The translations under genes and the position numbers were made by a program. The notes beneath the pieces are model-generated. The model worked only from the letters and a program-made list of their open reading frames with translations. It was not told where the DNA came from and ran no database searches. This document shows positions 55,826 to 64,000 of a stretch of 64,000 bases of DNA, in pieces. Within the stretch, counting starts at the first letter, position 1, and each line of letters begins with the position of its first letter. This DNA comes from Palaemon carinicauda (Eukaryota > Arthropoda > Malacostraca > Decapoda > Palaemonidae), in assembly GCF_036898095.1 (NCBI RefSeq), contig NC_090768.1, positions 51,183,318-51,247,317 of the forward strand, in the 5' to 3' direction.

Positions 55826-58250
55826 CTGGTTGCGTCGCGATAACATCTCAACGCTCTCTCCTTACCCAGTGCGACCCTTTGTGTCCCCGACCCCCCTTTT
55901 GTGTCTTACGCGGTCCCCACGTGGACCCATTGTGTTCATTCCATACCCCTTCCTACCCTTATCCTCTGTGTTCGTCGTGTAGGGGCAGCTTATGTTCTCC
56001 TATAGCCAAGTGTCCGGAGTGCGAGTCCTGGAATGAGGTGCAGTGGGTGCGCTTCGGCACCAAGAAGAAAAAGGCGTCCAAGAGGTTACATAGGAAGACG
56101 AGCCTCTCCTCGCCGCTTACTTCTCCCGATGCCTTGTCGAATGGAGCTTCTTTTATACAGCCACCTTCCCTTACCCAGAGTAGGGGGCGAGGTAAGTCAG
56201 TTGTGGGGAAGAGGCCCATTGCTCTTCCCCAGAAGTCTGAGTGAGTGCAGTATAGCACCAAGAAGAAGTAGGCGACGAAGAGGTCGCCTAAGAAGCCTAG
56301 CGTCCCTTGCTCCCTTGTTTCGCCGGGCGTCTCGTCTGACAGAGCTTTACCACCCTCCCCTACCCAGAGTAGGGGACGAGGTAAGTCCGTTGCGGGGAAG
56401 AGGCCCGCGGCCCTTCCCCCAGAGTCTAATCTTCAGGATAGTGGGGTTGTGGCGTTGTTCCAGACGAGTGAGGGGCATGAGGGAGGGGCGGGAGTGTGTA
56501 TGGGAGACAAGAGTCCTGGTGCAAGCAGGCCACGTCTCCTCTGATGACCCCATGTGGGGGAAAAATATCCCTAATTCTTCTCCAGCCTCTTTAGCGCGTT
56601 TTTTAGTCACTTCTGCAGCCGCGGACGTCGCCGAGAAGGAGCCTCCCATTGCGTGGGTTCCCCCCCAAGACGAGGCACTGAGGAAGCTCAGGAGACGAAG
56701 GGAGAAGTCCTGCAAGAAGTTGTCGCGTTCTCGCACCCCCTCGAGGTCGCGCCACGAGAGTCGGCGCTCAAGATCCCCCAAGAGCAATGAGTGGGTGGTG
56801 GTTCACTTGACAGGCTGCTGGAGCTAGCTGCGGAGCCGGGCCCTTCAAGTTGGCGTCCAAGGACGAACTCCCCGGATAGATACTCCTCTGGCAGCAGCGG
56901 CACCCGACGGAGGAACTCATTATGGCAGGTTCCAGTCGACAGGCGTAAGTCCGCGAAGGTTCTGGCTCCATCCGCCCGGCGGAGAGAGTCGCCCCTTCGG
57001 TCTGGCAGCCGTGTCCCAGCCTCCAAAGGCCACCTAGCTCGTCACGAGAGCAGCCCTCGGCTTTTCTCAACGGGCAGGCCCGCAGATACGAGGACCTCCG
57101 GAAGAGTTGTTAGACCCAGGACGGAGGCCTCTGTTCCGACGGCGATGCCCGTCCTTCGACTTGAACCCCGGCGACCCTACAGCAGGCTCTGGCAAACCGG
57201 CATAAGTCCGCGAGGGTTCCGACTCCTTCCGCCCAGCGGAGAGTCGCCCCTTCGGTCTGGCAGCCGTGTCCCAGCCTCCAAGACTTCGACAGCCAGGTCT
57301 CGGTCGACAGGCATAAGCCCGCAAAGGTTCCGACTTCTCCCGCCAAGCGGAGAGAGTCGTCCCTTCGAACTGGCAGCCTTGTTCTGGCCTCCGGTTCTTC
57401 GATGGCCCGCCCTGAACGAAGGAACCAACCAGCCAGCACAGGGAAGCCCGCGGCTCCATGGATCTCCGCAGGAGTTCCATCCTTCCAGCTGAGGTAGCCG
57501 CTGGCTCGACCCGGCAGCATGGCATCCATACCAGGTACCACGACAGCTCCATTCAGGCTTCGTGGTCAACCGCTGGTATACCAGGGTACTCACACCCCAC
57601 GAATTCCCCGGGAGGGGGTAGACCCATGACGGCTACCTCCGTCCCGGCGGCTCCATCCGTGATGGAGCCAGCCGTGCCATCGTCCCGGCCAGCCCCATCC
57701 AAGCATCGGAGGCGGCCACTGACATGGCAGGGTACTTAAACCCCACAGATTTCCCCAGGAGGGGGTAGACCCATGACGGCTACCTCCATCCCAGTGGCTT
57801 CATCCGTGATGGAGATAGCTGCTCCATCGTCCCGGCCAGCCCCATCCAAGCATTGGAGGTGGCCGCTGACACACCCATGACTGCTACCTCCGTCCTGGCG
57901 CCTCCATCCGTGATGGAGCCAGCCGTGCCATCGTCCCGGCCAGCCCTATCCAAGCATCGGAGGCGGCCGCTGACATGGCAGGGTACTTAAACCCCACGAA
58001 TTTCCCCGGGAGGGGGTAGACCCATGATGGCTACCTCCGTCCCGGCGGCTCCATCCGTGATGGAGCCAGCCGGGCCAGCGTCCCGGCCAGCCCGGCCATC
58101 GTCCCGGCCAGCCCTATCCAAGCATCGAAGGCGGCCGCTGACATGGCAGGGTACTTAAAACCCCCCGAATTTCCCCGGGATGGGTAGACCCATGACGGCT
58201 CCCCCCCGTTCCTGACGGCTCCATCCGTGACGAAGGCAAAGTGGTTTTTC
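55732..58250 (+). pseudogene. DIRS-3 gag-like region, broken
   Basis: Coding traces run through at least three frames: 55732-56244 with a Cys-rich cluster (PLCSSCRGSLCSPIAKCPEC), about 56033-56827 (Arg/Ser-rich, SRSRTPSRSRHESRRSRSP), and 56791-57492 (repeated RSGSRVPASK). A block of about 80 nt (CGGTCTGGCAGCCGTGTCCC and neighbours) occurs at about 56944 and 57202 and diverged near 57313. The Cys cluster parallels the N-terminus of DIRS-1 ORF1. No continuous protein is possible. Confidence 0.7.
57600..58240 (+). repeat. Tandem repeat of about 130-170 nt in the DIRS-3 gag region
   Basis: Four to five GC-rich units with TTCCCCGGGAGGGGGTAGAC, CCATGACGGCTACCTCCGTC, GCTCCATCCGTGATGGAGCC and GCAGGGTACTTAAACCCC (starts near 57605, 57747, 57872, 58001, 58169). 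GCTCCATCCGTGATGGAGC is a near-perfect palindrome in each unit. Confidence 0.85.
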
Positions 58251-58499
58251 CCCTAGACTGCCTCTCCAGTGCTTGCCTCAGTGGCCGCTGGAGAGAGGCC
58301 CCCGCACCTTTGCCCAGTGCCTCTTCGGCTCCGTCCGCCCGTCGGATGTAGAAGTTGGCTCACGTAATCTTTCCCTTGCCTTGCCCCCCGTAGGGGAGCT
58401 TCGACTCCTCAGTTAACCTTCAGACCCTCCTACTCGGGCTCCAGGAGAGGACGTTCAGGCCGTGGCTCTCGAAGGAGTTAGGAGGGGAGGCCCCCTACT

Positions 58500-60020
58500 C
58501 CTGCCGGCGCCTCAAACGATCTTGGCAAGCATGGCGGGACCACGGAACGGATCCGTGGACCGTAGTAGTACTAAAGGAGCGGTACAGGCTGCCCCTCCTA
58601 GCGGACCCCCACCTCGGATCCCAGATCAACAGGCGGAGTAGTTGGCACCCAAAGACCTCTTGAGAGTAGCAGTATTGCAGGACAAAGGCTCGGCAATGCT
58701 GGCGAAAGGGGCAGTAGAACCAGTCGAGAAACCGAGTCCAGGGTTCTACAACAGGCTCTTCCTGGTGAAGAAGGCGACAGGGTTCTGGAGACCGGTCATA
58801 GACCTTTCAGCCCTCAACAATTCGTGTCCAACACCGACTTCAAGATGGACACTCCGAAGTCGGTCCTAGCGACTTTGAAGGAGGAGGACTTCATGAGGTC
58901 CATAGGCCTCAAAGACGTTTACTACCAGGTCCCTGTTCATCCCTCCAACAGGAGGTTCCTAAGGGTAAAATGGAGTACCAAACGTGGCAGTTCAAAACCC
59001 TATGCTTCGGACTGTCGACAGCCCCCAGGGCTTCACGAAGGTCTTCGCAACAGTTTCAGGCTGGGCACACGAACAGGACGTCCGCCACATTTGGTACCTA
59101 GATGACTGGTTGTTGCTTTCAGTCTCAGAGGAAGTACTGAGGGAGCAAGGCGAGAAGCTCTTGCAGTTCTGCAACGTCTTGAGTATCATTATCAACCTGG
59201 AGAAGTCCCGGCTGATTTCCTCCACCAGGATGACCTACCTAGGGTTGGTTCTAGACTCTGGGATGGCGAAGGCCTTCCCCTCCGCGGAGAAACTGGACAC
59301 ACTGAAACAGATACTCTGGCCCTTCCTGTTGGGCCAGCCCAGGAGAGCCATGGACTGGCAAAGACGGATAGGACTCCCCGCACAAGATAGTCCTGGTGTC
59401 CCCAGAGACGAAGGAAGTCCTGGGGTGGTGGCAATCGGAACGAACACCCTCAAGGGAACGCCCTTTGCTACCGACCCTCCGGAGATGCTCTTGTTCACGG
59501 ACGTATCCAAGGAGAGCTGGGGTGCCCATCTTCTCTACAAAACGGCAAAAGGTAAATGGGAAGTCGAGGAGACGAACCTGCACATATACGTGCTGGAGAT
59601 GAGGACCGTACAAAGAGCGTGCCTAGAGTTCATCCATCTACCCCGGGGAAGCTCCGTGGCTCTGGGGTGCGACAACGCCACGGTGGTGGCCTACGTGAAA
59701 GAGCAAGGAGGACTGAAGTCTAAGGAACGGTGCAGTCTCACGATGGAGTTCCTAGAATGGGCTGAAATGGATCAAATTTATTTTTCAGCCAGGTTCTCTC
59801 TGGGGAAGAGGAACGTCCTGGCTGACGGCCTCAACAGGATGGGTCAAGTGGTAGGGCCCGAGTGGTCCCTACACCCAGAAGTGGTCAAAACCCTCTCCCT
59901 GAAGTGGGGCTCGCCGGTGATAGACCTCTTCACCACGAGACTAAACGCACAGCTCCCCGTGTTTTGTTTTCTTGTGCCAGATCCAGCAGCAGCGGTCGAG
60001 GACGCCTTCCAATGAGACGG
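58500..60020 (+). pseudogene. DIRS-3 RT-RNase H, inactive
   Basis: Fragments in two frames: SPGFYNRLFLVKKATG with FWRPVIDLSALN (58735-58820), shift, MDTPKSVLATLKEEDF and SIGLKDVYYQVPVH (58845-58940), shift, then 58984-60015 with TLCFGLSTAPRAFT, YLDDWLLL, LEKSRLISSTRMTYLGL, LFTDVSKESWGAHL, LGCDNATVVAYVKEQG and NVLADGLNRMGQ. Motif A reads IGLKD instead of LDLKD: the catalytic Asp codon is GGC at 58905-58907. With the frameshifts this shows an inactive enzyme. VIDLFTTRLNAQLPVFCF begins the C-terminal region seen in DIRS-1 ORF2. Confidence 0.85.
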
Positions 60021-60029
60021 ACGGCCAAC

Positions 60030-61190
60030 CTGTGGGTGACTTTGGTAGCGCCCTGGTGGCCAGAGAGAGTGTGGTTCGCGGATCTAAGGAACTGGCACGC
60101 CTTACACCTGGGCCACTTCCAGACAGACCAGACCTTCTCCGGCAGCCTCACTTCCAGAGGTTCTACGAAAACACTTGGTCCCTCCTTCATGCATGGAGGT
60201 TATCGAGCGTCTCCTGAAAAAGGAAGGATTTCCGTCAAGGACAGCATCAAGGATGTCAGGGTACCTGAGGCGTTCGTCAGTCGAGGTGTACCACGCGTAG
60301 TGGGCTACCTTTTCTAAGGGGTGCTCCTCGAAGAACATCAGGCCGTTAGGGGACTCCATTCACGAGATAGCAGACTTCCTGGTCTATCTCAGGGACGAAG
60401 TGGGCATGTCCATCCCAAGTCTTCCTCCTGAAGGACATAGACCTGGGTGCCTCTAGGTAGATCTCGATGCTCTTCAAGAGCTTCGTGCAGTTGTTTTCCC
60501 CCCAAGCTGTTAGAGTGCCCTAGGGGGATGTGGCTAGGGTACTTGAAGATGCTTTTAGAACCTCCCTTCCAGCCTCTAAAAGGCATTCTAGACAAGGAGC
60601 TCACCCTCAAGGCAGTCTTTCGTTTAGCTCTGGCATCAGCAAAGAGTAGGTGAAATTCTTGGCCTGTCGTACGAGATCTCACACTTGAAGGGCTGGCGAG
60701 AAACTACTTTCAGAATCTTAACCTCCTTCGTAGCCAAGACTCAGAATCCAGCTGTTTGGGACCCCAAAGTGGAAGGGTTCTCAGTGCCAGCCATCCCTCG
60801 CTCGGACAACCCGAGGGACTTGCAGTATGGCAGTATTTAGAAAGGACAGCTAGACTTCATCCCGAGATCAACAAGAGTCTGTTCATTTTCCTCGGGACTG
60901 TGAAGAAGCCAGTCTCCAAGAACACATTCTTCTTCTGGATAAGGCAAGTGATTGTCAGGCCCTACAGTAGTGCAGGGGTCACCTTTCCAGGAAAGCCCAG
61001 ACCCCACGGCATTAGTGGTCTAAATACTTCTTTGGCGTTTGAGAAAAACATGGCAGTGGGCCAAATCCTGAGGGCAGGTACTTGGTCTAACCAGTCGACC
61101 TTTACGGTTCACTATTTGAAGGACTACTCGAGAAAGTCCCTGGGCGGGTTCTCGCTCGGTCCCGTCATTTCCGCGTTCCAAACGGTTTAA
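60030..61190 (+). pseudogene. DIRS-3 tyrosine recombinase region, inactive
   Basis: Broken frames up to about 60750, then an open stretch 60756-61190 with FLGTVKKPVSKNTFFFWI, PHGISGLNTSLAFEKNM, GTWSNQSTFTVHYLKDY and FSLGPVISAFQTV, stop. Tyr is kept (TVHYLKD) but the H-x-x-R motif reads H-G-I-S, so the second catalytic Arg is gone. Compare T-H-E-V-R in DIRS-1 and H-D-V-R in DIRS-2. Confidence 0.8.
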
Positions 61191-61528
61191 AGGTGTAGCC
61201 CCAGTGGTAACTGCGGGTAGCGAGTCCAAGGGACACAGGTTCCTTCCTGAGTCCCCCTGTTTTTCCTTCCCCTATTCCCTTACCGGAAATGACTCGGGTA
61301 GCCCCCTGAAACTGCCATGGGATACACTATCATTGGAAGGACGTGTCTCCTATGATTCTTGCAGAAGTGAGTTACATATACACTAAGATGGATTTTTTGC
61401 GTAGTTTTCCCTATTTTCTCGTGTTTTCTTTGAGGTCAGCAGAACCTAGTCTCCTACCTAGGTTCCTCTTCTATTCTCGTCACGGTCTCTAATTCCTGAA
61501 GGACGCTCCCACCTCCTAAGATATAAGT

Positions 61529-61633
61529 CTCCTAAGAAAGTAGTTCGAGGTAAGTAATCCGTGTTGGAACAAATCACAAATTTTAAGTAATTTGTATTTT
61601 TCCTAACAGTACTTACCTCGAACTACTTTCGGG
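61529..61633 (+). repeat. DIRS-3 internal complementary region
   Basis: Reverse complement of the left end (GTAATCCGTGTTGGAACAAA) joined to reverse complement of the right end (TCACAAATTTTAAGTAATTT, GTATTTTTCCTAACAGTACT). Confidence 0.9.
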
Positions 61634-61694
61634 TAATGGCCCGCTCATCCTACCCCGAGTGCCTTGCTGGACTTCATAGATACCTTAGCTATCA

Positions 61695-61912
61695 AGAACT
61701 TACTGGAGATCGAGACCTAAGCAAGCATTCTCTCTGACCTGGAGATAGCCTCAGGGCGTGTACCACTCCACCTGAGGTTACCCCTCATAGAGAACGGGAT
61801 TAGGGTAAACTACACAAAACTCTGGTTGGTTGGGAGGAGATCCCAGATACTCCTAAGAAAGTATTACGAGGGAAGTACTGTTAGGAAAAATACAAATGAC
61901 TTAAATTTGTGA
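61695..61912 (+). repeat. DIRS-3 right inverted terminal repeat
   Basis: Starts AGAACTTACTGGAGATCGAG, ends TACAAATGACTTAAATTTGTGA. Confidence 0.9.
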
Positions 61913-61996
61913 TATTACTTTTGGCGTAGCTGAAATGGCGAGCCATTAGAATTTTAACGAGGGTTTGCTACCCCCTCGCTAGTTAGCGAGGGGGTA

Positions 61997-62024
61997 GGGG
62001 AGGGGTAGCTAGCTACCCCTCCCC
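61997..62024. repeat. Perfect 28-nt palindrome in the DIRS-4 ITR
   Basis: Two 14-nt arms without loop, GGGGAGGGGTAGCT and AGCTACCCCTCCCC. The equivalent in DIRS-2 (45125-45150) has 12-nt arms and a TT loop. Confidence 0.95.
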
Positions 62025-62418
62025 CCTCACCGGTGAACTAGTTCACTTTACTTTAGGCCCGGGTGATGAGCAGACGTGTCTGCTCCCACCCTCGCTTTGG
62101 CAGCCGTTAATGCTTTTTGTCCTTTACTTACCTTTTCTTATACTTAATATTTATATAAACATTCTTTATGTTTATATACATATTTGTGTATAGAAATATA
62201 GTAAGTTTCCTTTTCAGTGTTTATGCTGTGTGTGTAAGTGAACGACATCGTCACCGGCGTTGTACCAGGCCACCACGGTTTCACGTCATGGGGCGCGGCC
62301 TCTACCTTGGTCCTTCGGTCGTTCCTTCGACTTCCGATAATTCGGCCGCTGTGGGGAATCGTCATCGCTGGACTTTCTTCATTCATCTTTTTTCTCTGCT
62401 GTTCCTCCTTCCCTACGG

Positions 62419-62487
62419 GGAACTTGGTTTCTCAGCGAAGGGAATATGGTAGGGGAACTTGGTTTCTCAGCGAAGGGAATATGGTAG
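62419..62487 (+). repeat. 34-35-bp tandem duplication
   Basis: GGGGAACTTGGTTTCTCAGC GAAGGGAATATGGTA occurs twice head to tail. Confidence 0.9.
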
Positions 62488-62493
62488 TTTAGA

Positions 62494-63990
62494 TTGACTA
62501 TGGTCTCTCTCTACTCGAGGTCGTTCACCCTTTTACTACTACTAAGTACTATTACGGAATGTTCTTTCCCGTGCGGGTTGGGTTGCTATTCCGTTTATTT
62601 GTCTCAATTATTTTTAATGAAATCTAATTGTTTTTTTAACTTGTCAGCATTCTGTGGAGAACACTTCCAGAGGAATCCTGTTCCAAGGACTATTCCTGAG
62701 CTAGCGCACAGGCGCTCACCAGAACTTCCAGTGTTGATCGTCCCAGTTCCTGATCGTCCTGTCAGCTGTCCCTTCATCCTAGCGCGCGAGCTAGCGCTCG
62801 CCAACGATCTTGTGCTCGCCGACGATCTTCTTACGCCAACGAGCTGCGACAATCTTCTAACGAGCAAGCGCCGACGATCTTCTTGGCTGATGATCACCTT
62901 TCGCGAGCGAGTGCTGACAATCTTCTTACGCGCAAGCGCCGACGATCTTCTTGGCAGACAATCTTCTTTGGCACGGTAGCGCTGACGATCTTCCTACGCA
63001 CGTAAGTTCCGACGATCGTCCGGGCGCAGGCTCCGATGGTTCCCCGCGCCGACGATCTTTAAGCGCTGTTGATCTTCTCTTGTGCATAAGCGCCGACGAT
63101 CTTCAGCGCGCGCCGACATTCTCACGGGCTCTTCATTCTGTTCCTGCACGTCAATCTGATTCCTGCTCACCCTATGAAGTCTCGCCTGCGCGCTTGCTAG
63201 TGCGAGCAAGAGTGTTTTCAACGGTCTTGCGCGCGTATCCTGAGTTTTTCCCATCGCGCTCCCTCTACCAAGTTGAGGCCTTCTCCCACTGCACCAATGG
63301 GAGAAACCCCACCTCGAGCAGGAGAATCATCCCATGTTGGGGCAAGAAGAGCCCTCAGACTTTGTTGTTTGAGTCCCATATCCCTCCTAGGAGGGAACCG
63401 AAGGACTCTAAGAGTCCCCCCCAAGTAGAGCCTTGGGGATGGGAGACTTTGCTGCCAGCTCTCCAGGGGGAGAGTCAGAGCATGACTTCTGACAGGTCTC
63501 GACTCTGATGAGGCATCTCAACGGGTTCAAGGACCCTGAGGTTCCTCCTCGTGAGGGCAAGGTGGCACTCAAAAGTCCGCTAAGGTCAGTGCTGTTTTGC
63601 CCTGGTCCCAAGGGGCGAAGAGTGCCTAGGGATAAGGTTGATGGCCAGCTCTCCGAGCTTGCCTCCTCCAGCCGTTCCACTACTGGCAACAAGCTCCTCC
63701 CACCTCCACCAGAGGAGGTATTTTGAGATCATGGAGGAGTCTGGCTTAGCTCTTCCGTTGCACTCTGTGGAAGAGCTTACCTCTCTCGAGAGAGACTAGC
63801 CGGTGAGTGACTTTCTCGGCGACAGAGATCCTAAGCCAGGAGAAGGTCCCGAAGTGCGCCACGAAGGCTACTTCGTGGCTGGACATCTGGATGGGGTCTC
63901 TTGGCATCCTGTTGCGATCCGAAGATCTGTCCTAAGAAAGCACCAGGAAAGCACTGGAGACCTTCCTACTTTCGGGCACCTGCACCATTG
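62494..63990 (+). pseudogene. DIRS-4 gag-like region, broken
   Basis: Several overlapping plus-strand frames (62494-62979, 62951-63508, 63508-63726, 63803-63991) carry Ser/Pro/Arg-rich sequence and shift at short intervals. Between 62770 and 63120 the motif GCGCCGACGATCTTCTT recurs many times in variant form. The assignment rests on position in the element and general composition, not on a recognised domain. Confidence 0.55.
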
Positions 63991-64000
63991 AGTTCTGGCC

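Larger units (their letters stand above)
55626..61912 (+). mobile_element. DIRS-3: full-length but mutated DIRS1-like element nested in DIRS-4
   Basis: 6.29 kb with left ITR 55626-55825, right ITR 61695-61912 and internal complementary region 61529-61633. Order: gag-like region, RT-RNase H, recombinase, as in DIRS-1, but every frame is broken by frameshifts and key residues are lost. Removing it joins ...TTTAAATAGGG to TATTACTTTTGGCG, which restores the DIRS-2-family ITR (TTTAATATGGGTATTACTTT) with no added or duplicated base. The element therefore inserted without target duplication. It is a third family, distinct from DIRS-1 and DIRS-2/4, although its right end shares ATTTGTATTTTTCCTAAC with DIRS-2. 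Confidence 0.92.
61913..64000 (+). mobile_element. DIRS-4, remainder of left ITR and gag-like region (continues past window)
   Basis: Resumes the DIRS-2-family ITR at TATTACTTTTGGCGTAGCTG, includes a perfect palindrome at 61997-62024 and the leader GACGTGTCTGCTCCCACCCT shared with DIRS-2 (45208), then a degenerate gag-like region from about 62230. Unlike DIRS-2 it has sequence between leader and recombinase, so it may be a longer member of the same family. RT and recombinase would lie beyond 64000. Confidence 0.85.

Noticed and set aside
56347..57593. Minus-strand frames of 100-161 codons in DIRS-3
   Set aside because: Shadows of GC-rich decayed gag sequence on the other strand.

Overview
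The window looks like nuclear DNA from a decapod crustacean, most likely a shrimp or prawn. This is inferred from several DIRS-type (tyrosine-recombinase) retrotransposons, very dense (AT)n, (GA)n and (AAT)n microsatellites, tRNA-headed SINE-like repeats, many truncated non-LTR retrotransposons, and one intron-rich animal gene. No bacterial-style operon, rRNA, functional tRNA gene or CRISPR array was seen.

Positions 1-34,300 hold no convincing intact gene. They contain microsatellites, three SINE-like copies with a tRNA-type head on the minus strand, three copies of a short repeat rich in AAGGTCA half-sites, decayed reverse-transcriptase (RT) fragments, many 3' ends of (TAA)n-tailed non-LTR elements, several minisatellites (43-bp, 57-bp, 24-bp, about 185-bp and a TC-block unit), and a decayed coding stretch of unknown origin at 31.6-32.8 kb.

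Positions 34,339-49,410 carry four exons of a heparan sulfate glucosamine 3-O-sulfotransferase of HS3ST1/HS3ST5 type on the plus strand. They encode a type II membrane anchor and most of the sulfotransferase domain. Splice sites and phases agree across all introns. The last coding exon(s) are not in the window. Intron 2 contains a 6.8-kb DIRS element (DIRS-1, 35,477-42,243) with gag-like, RT-RNase H and tyrosine recombinase frames all open, followed by a 5'-truncated RTE-like element. Intron 3 contains a short, internally deleted DIRS element (DIRS-2) inserted into an older repeat, and a decayed Jockey-like RT on the opposite strand.

Positions 49,411-64,000 contain a 113-nt poly-T run, more 3' ends of non-LTR elements, one candidate minus-strand exon of unknown gene, and a nested pair of DIRS elements. 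A complete but mutated DIRS-3 (55,626-61,912) lies inside the left terminal repeat of DIRS-4, which continues past the window edge. In DIRS-1, -2 and -3 the internal complementary region is the reverse complement of the left end joined to the reverse complement of the right end, as the circular-intermediate model for DIRS1-like elements predicts.

Limits: no alignment or search was run. Family names for non-LTR fragments rest on short motifs, and boundaries of old repeats are approximate.
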